Source of the DNA: Lineus longissimus
Taxonomy: Eukaryota; Nemertea; Pilidiophora; Heteronemertea; Lineidae
NCBI RefSeq assembly: GCF_910592395.1
Contig: NC_088310.1
Coordinates: 1,681,501 to 1,745,500 of the forward strand
DNA length: 64,000 nucleotides
Reading direction: 5' to 3'
A program made the position numbers and the translations under genes. Shown here in pieces: positions 24,568-36,100 of the stretch; within the stretch, counting starts at the first letter, position 1; each line of letters begins with the position of its first letter. The notes below the pieces were generated by a model. That model was not told the origin of the DNA and did no database searches. It saw nothing but the letters and a program-made list of their open reading frames with translations.

Positions 24568-26508
24568 CCTCTATTAGTGGTGACTGTCCGGAGGCGTCTA
24601 TGCACAAGAGAGCTCATAGGTCCTTTTAATAACCAGTCACTGGAAATGGTAAATTGACCAGCTATTCACTTCAAGAACAAGACATGTATAAGCCTACAGA
24701 ATGGGTAGGCCTAACTTTGTCGGAGACCTGTTACGTATAATACAATGTCACAAATGCGATGACCTGGCGGTGCTCATCAAATTTCAATGCACATTTCCCG
24801 AATCACACCGTTCTCTTCAATTGTCATCATTCAATCACCACAGGCTTCTTGCAGGGGTATCATGCTTTCTGGCAATCAAGCTGACTTCTCCTCAGACCTT
24901 CGGCAGGATCAACAGATTACCAAAACCACCAGGTGATGATGCTGCCTGACTTGATCTGCCACTTTGGAAATTGCTTTTATAAAAAAGCATCATTATGTTT
25001 GCATGATACATTACCTCGTCTCTTCCAGTAGTTTGTCCTGCAGTCAGTGCATTCATAAGAATAAAAAAATCATCAACCAAACTTACAATAGCCACTTTGA
25101 AATCCCAAAGATACTTGTGATGTTGATTGATGCCAGATTGATACAGTATATATACGTACTACAGTCCCGTTGTCTGCTCTCAGCAATTGCAGTATGAGCG
25201 CCACTGACGGAACAAGAGTGAACGCACGCTCTCATAAAGCTCCAACCTTAGTTTTCAACTCCTGGCGCAAACCCTCTCGGAGAAGCTATGCGTCTTCTTG
25301 TCTCTCCCAACAAAATTGCCCTTCAGACGTGAGAATTGAAGAAGACAACAAATTACCGCAGAAAACTCGAAGCCGCCTGGGATGAGGCCTCGATCAGTCG
25401 TGTACGGACAGTGGTGGACAAGTTGTGCCAGCTTTCTTGCCAACTGGTCGCAAAACGTATATAATTGGTGAGCTGGTGCTGAGGTTATAGGCATGATAAT
25501 CGGATGACAGATGTCCACTTGCTCGCGAGGTGAACTAGAATTATGACCCTGTTTGTTACAAGAGCGTCCACTCTCTTTCAAAGTCGAATGACAGTCGATA
25601 TTCATCGTGGAATGGTAACATATGGCATGTATGGGGTACACCTGCGATGCTGGCTTCCAGTCGTCTAGAAAGTCGAGCGGTCCCTAGCTGATTTTGCAGT
25701 ATTCAACACTGAGCACCACCAAGTGGTGCGCACACCCGGGACAAGACTATGCTCTATGCGACGAATCCCAATAACCGATCTCTGGAATTGATGGACCATA
25801 ATCAATTTCTCAAATGAAAGGATATCCTGATATAAAAAACAAAAACCCAATAAAGTATGGAGCCTCTGATAATTCGCTACGTTTGTGGCCGGTGTGACAG
25901 CGGATATAGTCCCCCTGGAGTCATAGTCCGGTAGCATTGTATTTGACCAATTAAGCAGCATGATCTATTGTACCGCTAACCCTAACCAAAACATTTAGCA
26001 ATGCGGGCTATTGTTACACGGACTATCAGCCCTAGGACTACTATCCCCGCCACACCGGGTCTGTGAACATGACCAGGGACCTAAATCCTTAGTGATATGA
26101 TGTCCTCGCCCCGAGTTCGCTACCTTATGGCACTCCAGGTATGCTCGGATGCTCCCTGCATGAGTAGGCATAAAGGCAAGAGATGAGAGTGAGTTTTACC
26201 ATGGGTATGCAAATGGTGCTAAACCAACCCAGGATGGTCCCCCTATGTCTCTTGGACAGACAAAATGGTATGGGGTCTAGTGGCCGAAAGGTTCCGAACT
26301 ACCTCAAGCTGTCTGACCAGTATTCCTCCGTCACCAGGCTAGAGATCTAGTAGTTAGGAAGGACATCCTGATTATGAAGACAAAGTCACAACCATAATTA
26401 TCAAAGTCAGTCAGAAACCTGGCTGGTTTCATGCAACGGACATAGTCACAACCAGGACATCCTACAAAGACCAAGGCATTCACACCGTTGTATCATGGAT
26501 TTCATAAA
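24568..26508. other. Intergenic region with a MITE copy
   Basis: This lies between the transporter start and the APMAP 3' UTR, both on the minus strand. It contains the second MITE-like copy (25,889-26,058), a TAGGCCTA octamer (24,706) and one short coding-like frame (25,333-25,464) that I could not assign. Nothing else is supportable. Confidence 0.5.
25889..26058 (-). mobile_element. MITE-like non-autonomous DNA transposon, copy 2
   Basis: This is a 170 bp reverse-complement copy of the element at 5,587-5,756. It begins CCGGTGTGACAGCGGATATA and ends ...CCCCGCCACACCGG. Terminal inverted repeats are imperfect and there is no coding capacity. Internal sequence, including a CTAACCCTAACC stretch that merely resembles telomere repeat, is almost identical to copy 1. 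Confidence 0.8.
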
Positions 26509-26514
26509 TTTATT
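26509..26514 (-). terminator. Candidate polyadenylation signal for APMAP
   Basis: The minus strand reads AATAAA here, about 1.15 kb beyond the APMAP stop codon. The intervening AT-rich sequence has no coding exon and would be the 3' UTR. Nearer weak signals may be used instead. Confidence 0.35.
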
Positions 26515-27657
26515 GTAACAAAATTTTATTTCACAACATAAAAATGTACTTAGTAATGAAAATGATGGCAGCAGTTCTAAAATGAACGACAATTTCCTTA
26601 CTTTCAGCAACTATTTGAACCTGTTATAAAGAAATTTGACTTTCTATAGTTTGCATTAATGTAAGCAACTAGAAACAGTTTTGAGAAATTGAGCCCATGT
26701 TGTTGAAAGATCACCAAGCTGAACTGCAGAATGACTTCGAGCACAATAAAAGCACTTTTGTGAGATGAAAGACATCTAGTGAAGGTGCATAACAATAATG
26801 ACTTAGAGTAATAAAGGTTGGCAAGTACATGTACGCTAATAATTGTCATAACCAAAAAATAGCATGTCATGGAAACCACCATATCTCGTGGTGTCCCAGC
26901 CTGACCTATGTCAAACAGAAGCTCAAGTACCAGTGTTCAGCATTACCTGGTCTCTTGCATACACCGGTGCACACGGTAGTTGGAGGATCATGCCTGAATG
27001 AAAATGCATGACTCATTCAGCACTAACCACTGTAGTCATACAGTAAATTATCTTTCCTTCAAGCACCATGGAACCGTCTAGCAAATAAAACACCTACTCC
27101 CTGCAGCACAAGGTTGTGCCATAGCAAAAATTACCCAACATGGATTTCATACATACATACAACTGTGCACATCAAGTACAAAATTTATATTTACAACCAC
27201 ATATACCACATAAAAGCATTATACACAATCGGTAGCTTTTTACAGAGATCAGAAAGACTTAATATTCATTGCATAACTACCCAAGTTTTATCCCAGAAAC
27301 TTAGGTACATGTAGGAACAAGCAAATAGCTGTTTGTCTCTAAGGAGATCTTAAGCGAGTGCAGGTCCTTTATATCCAAGGCTGCACTCTCTTTAGAACCA
27401 AGCAATTCATTCAGGGACATCTGAAAGCATAAAATGGTGAAGCAATGTTGCAAGGAAGGTAGACTAAACCATTGGAAACCTCCATTTAAGTTGCAGGACA
27501 ACACTTGCATTTGCTTGTTCCCCTTCTAACAATAGGTGGCAAGAATAAAGACTAGTAAATGCTTCTTTATGAAACTTTATGTCAATTTACACTTGGCCTC
27601 TCTGTCCAAGTCCCAAGATAAAAGCATTTACTCGTCTTTATTCATATCCCTCACTTC

Positions 27658-30600
27658 CTAATTCCTTCGTAATCTTTTATCATATTTCTTCCAATCAAGC
27701 ACGCCAAGGTAGGGAAGGTAAAATGATCCTAAGTACAATGTTCCATTATGTTCCGCTACCTCACTGACGGATGGGACAAAGAAACCTGAGCGATCATGGA
27801 AACTCCGGATGATTTTGCCGTTTTTGTCCAACTCCACCAATAAACCGTACGAAGACCTTGTGGCTACTTTCATGAAAAGCTCTTGTGACATCAACTGTAT
27901 AGAAAGAAACGGCATTAAACACTGGTTGACTGATGAACAACAACAGGAAGAACTGTTTCACATTCTTTGACAAAGTGATTCGGATAATAAACTGATTTCT
28001 AAGCTGGCAAGTTACAGCCTGTTCTGCTATCAGGCTCAAACTGAAGATTTCACATTTATAGTCATTACTGAATACACAAACAGTGATTCAGTCCGAGTGT
28101 TCAGACTGTTTCCCACCAGATCAGAGCCACTACACAACAGCGGCTCCTCATTTGGGTTTTATAGATTACATTAATTAAAGATTGTCTTATGAAGTACACA
28201 AGGCCAGCTCTTGGACCCAACCAGGAAACATTTTCCAGAGTGATCATACTTTATCTAGTGACAATAATAATGTACCTTTGACATAATATTCCTCATCCAA
28301 GGATGTGGGGCAATAAGATCCATGATGGAGAATTTCTCAGGCATCCTCACGGAGGCAAACCCAACCCAATATCCTCCGCTCTCACTTGGACGGATATTGT
28401 CTGGTAAACCGGGAAGATTTTCATTAAAAACTTTTGTTTGCCCTTTTAACGGACCAGTTAAGTGGTACCTGAAAAAAGACAGGAGTTAGTTCAAGAACAC
28501 TGAGTTACCACCAAGGCCAAGAAACAGCTAAAGACTACCAACAAATTCTCCAAAGGTTATGTTGTATTATGATAGTAGCAGTCCACCTTTACATTTCTTG
28601 ACCTCAACAGTGTTACATGTACATATGATGTGGATTCTCTCACCCCACCAATGAGTAGCATCTCCCAATAACGCAGACCAAACACACATGATAAGTTTAG
28701 AAAACACTTACTTCATAATCCTTGCTCTTGAGGTTTCAGATATATAGAGGATATCATTTCTTGGCGAGAGCTGTAGACCATTTGGAAAATGAAGACCTTG
28801 CACTAAGACACCGGAAGTGTTTGTATCAGGTTTATACCAGATTACTCTGTAAGGAAAGGAGCAGAGAATGTCTACGGATTCTTTCTCAATGGGTGATATT
28901 TTAAAGAAACGATAAAGGCTGGTCATACAAAAGGTTCAGCGAGTATTCCTTGAGAGCTTTCCAACATATGAACATTGCCCAGTCAATTGGTTTTGTCTTC
29001 CTACCTTGCAATCAGCACCACTACCGGTATCAACCTGTTCACCATTTTGTCCTCCCAGGCAAAGCCAACGTGATGTGCTGTATGAGCTGCTGATCACAGA
29101 GTGCTGCTGTGGAGCTTGAGATAACACATGTCGAGAGAGAAACTATAGGCCTAAAGTAAAAGACACTCTGAAAGGACATTTTCCTATCAGCCGAAAAGAT
29201 TTTGATACTCAGCAAGCTTACCTGCCATCAGGAGCCCCTTCCATCAGTACAAGATGAAAATCTTTCCGCCGCCATTTTGTACTGGAGTCAGAGATGTAAA
29301 TAGTGCCATCCAGTGCAATATCGATATCATTCAGAAAGCTTGACCTCACACCAAAAATCTTGGTCTGGGAAGACAAAAGTATTTTCTGGTCTCCTGAAAA
29401 GAAGAGTATCAGGTAAGAACACCGTGAAGGATGGAACAATACTGACTTCTCATTTTACCTCAAAGCTGCTGCAAGCTCGGGGCAATTGGGGCTGACCAAC
29501 TCTTTGAGGCTATCCAAAGGGGAGGTGGAAAACTTCCATCCCAATCCAATGATGAGGCTGTCCGATCAACCTTTTATTGGGAACATAATGTGTGTGGGTA
29601 GTAGAACAGGATCCTGCTATTTTGTGAGTGAAAACTCTTGACACGACAGACACAGTACTGCAAAAGTCATATGTTATGCCTGCTGTGTATCTTTACACAA
29701 AATGATCAGTGAAAGCAATAGTACATACCAGTCTTAGGGTTAATTTTGAATAAGCCCAAATAAGCATCGACAACGATTAATTGTCCATCCTTATCAATCC
29801 GAATACCAAGGGGCCGACCACAGGATGCCTCATAGACTAATTTACCTGAAAAACATCAAAACATGATATTTACTAAATGATTATTACTGATATCTCAATA
29901 CAACTGAATCTCTGTTTTCTCACCGAAATTCCTCACTTTTCAAAGATAAGAGATTCTAACTCCACATGACTTACACAGGAGCACAGGTTAAAAAACTTGG
30001 ACACAGAGTTGGTAAATCAGGACAGAAAGAGATACAAATTCAATGATGAAGCAAAGGAATGGCATGTCTGAGAAGACCCATATGGAAACCTCTCACTTAG
30101 TAGTCTGTTCTTATCAAAGCATACAATTATGATAAATCTATTTGCCGGTACTTACCACATGGTGCTTTTCCTAACTGCGTTATTACCTTCATCGCACCAT
30201 CTTCTATTGAAACGATTTTACCATCATATGTACCAGTATAAATCACCCCAGTCTCTGCAATAACAATTTTAAGAAGAGTCCTTAGAACAGCTTCATATCA
30301 CACCTTTCACATCACGTCATTATGATATATGCTAAAATCCCTTTATGCTTTTACTGATTTTATAGTTTCCCACATAATTTTAAGCCTGAACTGACATCTA
30401 AAGCACTCGGGAAGATCTGTTTTATGATTTATTGATTTAATCTAAGGACTGTGATAATCAAGGAATACGGAAGTACCCAACATTCGTACTGTACATGTGG
30501 GGGGGGGGGGGGGTCTCCCCCTAATCATAGTGGCAGACTAGCAGTGGTTTTACCCACTGACAATTCTCAAATGGACCTAATCTGGCTATAAGAAGACAAA

Positions 30601-31937
30601 TCATAAGAAGAATAACATGAGCATAACGGTTCTGGGTACCTTTGTTGACAGCTAATGACTCCGGTCCAATCAGCTCATTCTCTAAAATCTGCCGCGTGTA
30701 TTGAAGCATGTTGTTACGTGATAAGCTACCTTTGTAATCTGGTGGTGGAGGGAGGCTGGAGACAGAAGAGATAGACAGTGAGTAATAAAACATTTGGATA
30801 AACATCCGCAAGGTGAGACAGAAAGGATGGGCATATTTATTCAAAACAACTTGCGACAGTAAAAATCACACCCAACATTTTCTTTGTGAGCAACAGCAAA
30901 CTGGCAAACCAGAAATTACAGGCAATATTTCAATGTTTAAATGGCATGCCTAGCACTTGAGGCCTTTTGCCAAACTGAGACAGACATTGAGAGATGAACC
31001 ATAACAATGATGAATAGGCCTCACTATCATTTGTTTTTTTACAGGACTTGGAAAAAGCTAGGTAGAGTACCTACCACACACAAGACCTGGTAAAAGAGGT
31101 GGTGAGCTCAGAATCTCTGATAGGATAGAAACAATCATAATTGATCTATACTGTTTGAGAAACTAGATCCATTTGACACGATCTCTGCATATCATTGCCA
31201 ATAATGGCTTCTACTTACTAGAACGGGACTGGTTTGATTGGAATGGAGATCATGGCCATGCTGATTAGGGAGACGAACATGAGCAGTGTCGTGAACGTGA
31301 TACAGCCACAGAGGATACTCGAATGAGACGATTTCCTACAAAGTGGAAAAGATTTGAAACAGACACAAAAGTGTTTTATGTAAGATTTGGTCTCTCTATC
31401 ACAGCAATACATGTATCATGAGAAAATCAGACCCTCCACTCTATAATCACCCATCATGCCTCTAAAGATGAAATCACATGGCACTTTGAGCAGATGATGT
31501 GATGGAGATGTTTGACTCTTAAGTTCACACCATAACTAGACCTGAAATTCAACATTGATCAGGGGTTTATTTTTGAATTTATTCAGCCAGGAAAGTCAAA
31601 CTGTATTGTTGGTACAATTTAGATTTTTCTATTTTTAAAGGACAGTAGTAAAAGTGCTATGGATGGAATAACAAGTAGGCAGATAATTCATTATTGAAAT
31701 AGATTACCCTGCTGCTCTGGCTTTTGCCCATGCTTTATCAGACAGTTTCTTTGCCTGACTTTTCCCGAGAGATGCCTTCAAATCTGCCTTCTTCTGATCA
31801 GGACAGCGATAATCTGCCTTGTTGAGGGTGTCCTTCATTTCATCAGCAGTTTTTCTCCATGCATCACTGTCAGCATCCCCTGTTGAGGAGTCATTCAAAT
31901 CAACCCTTCTTCGCCTAACAGTCCGATCCACGACCAT
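27658..31937 (-). CDS. APMAP: Adipocyte plasma membrane-associated protein (strictosidine synthase-like beta-propeller)
   Basis: Nine coding exons in transcript order: 31937..31708, 31335..31219, 30755..30640, 30254..30156, 29845..29729, 29393..29222, 28846..28712, 28468..28276, 27894..27658. They sum to 1,416 bases (471 residues, against about 416 in human). An unusually long charged cytoplasmic N terminus (about 77 residues) precedes one membrane segment (CGCITFTTLLMFVSLISMAM), giving a type II topology. A six-bladed propeller follows. Diagnostic stretches are ENELIGPESLAV, CGRPLGIRIDKDGQL, IYISDSSTKWRRKD, HFPNGLQLSP, LPGLPDNIRPSESGGYWVG and NGTLYLGSF. The last contains an N-glycosylation sequon. 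Vertebrate APMAP has arylesterase activity and is linked to adipocyte differentiation; the substrate here is unknown. The gene is head to head with GNPAT. Confidence 0.96.
30499..30513. repeat. Poly-G tract in an APMAP intron
   Basis: An uninterrupted run of about 15 G lies between two APMAP exons. It is a simple repeat whose length is likely to vary between alleles or through sequencing error. Confidence 0.8.
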
Positions 31938-33113
31938 GTTGATTCTGCAGAATGTCTATCAGCTAAGCAAGTGTCTTCCTAAATAACAGAGAGATGAACC
32001 AATAAGACAATGGCAGGACTGTAATCCTGTTGGCAATTGGTGATAGACAGAGGCATAGTGTTGGCCGTCATCCCGTCACGATGCATTGCAGCTCCGACGG
32101 TTTTACATTGCTGTAATGCAAAACTAAGTGCAGCACCATCTTCATTGAGGACCAGAAAGTCGAGAGAATTGCGATCAATTCCTTGGGTGATGGTGGACAT
32201 TCTACCTGGTGGGCTGGTCACTGTTCGCTAAAAGATTGGAGAAACAAGTCATCACAATTCAGCTGGCGTCATGCAATTTGAATTGCAGCGGCATAACAAA
32301 AGTTGTGTACCAGTGCTACGGAATACGCTGCATGACACAAGGGACTTAACATTACAGTAGAACAGAATCATATTGAATTGGGCTAAATCACAGGGCTCTG
32401 AGGGCTGGGCCAGGTAATCTGATGATAAGGGGCGGGCGGGCGAGGCCGAGGGGGTTGATCCAGCAGCGGCGGAGCAACTGCAGTCCAGAATAGCCAGGAC
32501 ACTCTGGTCTCTGTGCTAAATGATAGGAATTGTGTACATAATGTACACAACCGTTTGGGTTTACTTTTTACTGTCCCGGCTATTCTGTAGTTAGGCCTAG
32601 AAGCAGTGTCATTACTGGCGAAATCGACCAACGTTTGTGAGGGACTGAGTTTCTTGCAAAATAGATTTCATGACTCGAGATGAGGCGCAAGTACCAAAAG
32701 AACGCACTGGCGCTTACTCGCGCAAGGATGGCGCTAGAAATCGAACACGCTAATTGATATCATATTAAAGGGACAATATAGGCAGCTGCTACAGGCAAGA
32801 CAAAGTTACATTAGTCTCTCAGGGGTCTCTCACATCTCACACCAGTAACAAGTATAGTGTGACTAACACGTGATTATTGCTCCATAACGTCATCAATCTA
32901 AAGCTCACACCATTGACGTCATGAATAGATTATTCAAATGAGTAGACCTGCCTCGTTTGGCTTCTTCCGGAATGATCCAAATCGCTGTTTCTTCATTATA
33001 AATCTGTCGATTTTGACTAAAACACCCTGATAAATGTCACTTTAGTGAATTTTATCTGACTTACAAAACACCCAATGTTAATTTAGATCCAAGGTTACAA
33101 AATAACTTACATC
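31938..33113. promoter_or_regulatory. Divergent APMAP/GNPAT promoter region
   Basis: The start codons of APMAP (minus) and the candidate first exon of GNPAT (plus) are 1.18 kb apart. Within the space are a perfect CRE (TGACGTCA, 32,914-32,921), an E-box (CACGTG, 32,867-32,872) and a TAGGCCTA octamer (32,592-32,599). No other gene is evident apart from the upstream frame listed separately. Shared regulation is an inference from geometry. Confidence 0.45.
31979..32221 (-). other. Long upstream open frame in the APMAP 5' region
   Basis: An open frame ends 42 bases before the APMAP ATG and is out of frame with it. A good splice acceptor (CCAATCTTTTAG) ends at 32,228, so the sequence probably lies in the same 5' exon. 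The frame is open from that acceptor and has its first ATG (MSTITQGIDRNSL...) at about 32,200, giving about 73 residues. I do not recognise the product. It may be a regulatory uORF, the last exon of an overlapping gene, or chance. Confidence 0.35.
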
Positions 33114-36100
33114 ATGTCTAAGCAAAATAACGACCAATCGAGAAATACGTGGATAAAAGAGGGTAGGTTTTATTATCAGTTCTGAGGACAGTGAGGTGAT
33201 GTGTAGGCCTAGGCCTTGGCATTGGGCATTTCAGCATTTCTTGATTTTTGTGTACTGAATTCGTGAAACCCGTGTGCATTGTGTGTACTGCATAGTGCAT
33301 GTAGGTAGGTATGGACTACTGCCGTGCATGCTGGGTATGGTTACAGGATGGAGGTGATCCCTAACACTAGACATGTTTAGATGTTACTACAGTCTTGTTT
33401 ATGTTAGAAGGCGCTGACGACGACCCGCTTGCTCCAAAAGTCCAAGTAAGTACTTGAAGTATGGGAAGGGAACGAGTTTACAATCCCTGTTCACGACCCA
33501 AAAAAAGGTCATCAGTTGACTATAGGCCTAAAGCGCCACTGTTGAACGTGTTCAATGGATTTCCAATAGGGGGTTGTAAATTTTAGCCGAAGTATGTTGT
33601 ATTTGGGTGGCTTGCGTACTCTGGCCTGGGCCAGGGGCCTTTTCGATGGAAGATACATAACAATTGGAGCTGGCACGACTGGACCAGTACTAAAGGTGAC
33701 TTACACAGAATCGAGGTTCATAGTTATGCACTTTATGGCGACCTTACGAATCGCAGCACATGGGTGTGGAATAAAGTAGTCAGTCTCTAGCTGAAGATTT
33801 TTCGAAAATTCTTGTCTTTTTAGATGATCCAATCAAAGCAACCAGCATGTCTCGGCACAAAGATGACTACGAAGATATCCTTCGTGAACGTCGTCTGCTT
33901 AGTGACTTCAACTATGTCACAAAGAAACGACAGCAGGTTCCAGTCTATAAGTACAACCATCCTCGCACACCCAAACAGGTCAAAGTCGACGTGCTAAAGA
34001 GTGACAGAGTCAAACATGCCATTGAACAAGTGTGTATTCTTTTCACAACTTGTATTGCTTAAAGAAATTTAAACTTCTACCTGAAACTGCATGCAGATGG
34101 CACTCTGGCCCCTGGGTAAAAGAAGTGAAAAAAGCGAAGTCCATTCATAAAATTATAATGTTTTAATGTGGCAATACATGTAATTCATGAAAATTTAAAT
34201 CTGATGGTGTTGCTCAATGTTAACTTAAAACTGAAAAGTATGGATGCACTAGAACTTCTCTGTCAAGGACACCCATGTCGCTGACAGATGATGTCCTTAA
34301 TAGGGAGGTGTTCTGATTACAGAGGTCAAGTTACATAGAAGCGACCCACTGCATAGATACACCATGTCCCTGATATGGATAATGTCCTGCTAAGAGAGGT
34401 CTCAGTTTAAGGGGGTTTCTTTGTAGTGGTTGAGAAAGGACATTTCATGTGACCTTTTTCACCTAGGTGATGATGGAGTCTGGAGCTAGCGTGGCAGAGG
34501 TGCAAAAGGAGACAGAGGCAATCATGAATGAAATGGGACACACCTTCAGTATGGGTTGGCTCCGAGGCGTTGCCTACTTCATTGTGAAAGTCATGAAGAA
34601 ATTGTTCCAAAATATTTATGTGAATGAGGAAGGCATTGAGCGAGTAAGTCAGGTGGATGTTTTATGCAAAAGTCACAGAGTTATACCATTTAACAGTTTT
34701 CTCCGACCAAGGAGACACGTCAGATGTGCAATTTATCCATTGTTTTTGAGCCTGACGTCCATGTCCATTCTACTGTTATTGAACATGCGTGTCCGCAGAG
34801 TTGAGAATCTATATTCACAGTGCACTTAGAATGTATGTTGGAGGCTGATGCAGATTCCTTAAGCTGATTTCATTTCTTTTGCTCCTTCAGGTTCGGGCCC
34901 TTTGTAAGGAATATCCAGTGGTACTTATGCCAACCCACAGAAGTTATCTCGACTTCCTCCTACTGTCTTATGTGTTCTTCCACTATGACCTACCACTGCC
35001 TGTCATAGCTGCCGCCATGGGTAGGTATCTATTGGGCCGGAGCATTGACTTTGAAAGTACAGTCCTGTCTCACCAAGTCATCGGAACTCATTGATGCCTC
35101 TAGTAGATAGAACCATTCTCCACTCAGATTTGCATTATTCCATGATAACATACTGTGATAGAAATGGAGTTAGATTTAGTTGGCAAGTTACATTGCTGAG
35201 CCATATTTTGTTCAGTCAGTGAAATATTTCACTTTTTTCTTTCAGATTTTATGTCTATGAAGTTTGTTGGGAACTTGTTACGAAACTGTGGTGCTTTCTT
35301 CATTCGAAGGTCTTTTGGTACAGACAAGCTTTACTGGGCGGTGTTCACCGAATACGTTCAAACTCACCTTTGCAATGGTGACGCTCCCTGTGAATTCTAC
35401 GTAGAGGGGACAAGAAGTCGTACAGGAAAGACCTATGTCCCAAAGAGAGGTAAAGATATTTTATAGAACTATCTACACAGTGGTTTATGATAGCCATTGC
35501 CAATTGATATCAAAGAGACACAAGATGGAGCTGCCTGTATCAGTATGACAGTTTGAAGTGGCATTGTTATGTGTATGTCTTCACTTTCATTGGTCACTGT
35601 TGCTTTGACCTTGCTGTCTATCTGGTCACCTTGTGGCTGCACAGCTCATCTCTTGTCTGAACATAACAGACAACACATCTTGGCAGTAAGTGTTTTGATG
35701 ATATAAGAGGATCAGGGGAATCATCTTCAGTACAAGCTCTGATGAAGATGAGGCCTCTAGCTATGGCGAGGTAGTTTTTTTGGTGACAGTAATATCAACA
35801 TTCTGAAAGTTTCATTACTTGATTCTTGACGCATTTCCCTTGCAGGTATGCTGTCTGTTGTTTTGGAGCCCTATTTCAAAGCAAATGTAGCGGATGTGAT
35901 GATCCTCCCTGTCAGTATGAGCCATGATCGGATCCTCGAGGAGAGCCTCTATGCTTATGAACTACTAGGGATACCAAAGCCTAAGGAGTCAACTTCGGTA
36001 AGGGGATGCAGATGTTATGTTGTTTGGCATTGACTGCAGCCAACTCAAACTGCCAGTCTGTTTACCAAATTATAAACTCCTATTGCATATAAACCCATCT

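Noticed and set aside
25968-25992. Interstitial telomere repeat (CTAACCCTAACC)
   Set aside because: Only two units, shared by both MITE copies as internal sequence.
33408-33445. Extra 38-base GNPAT exon (encoding [12 protein letters not shown])
   Set aside because: It has AG and GTAAGT borders, but its inclusion breaks the frame to the next exon, while skipping it keeps the frame.
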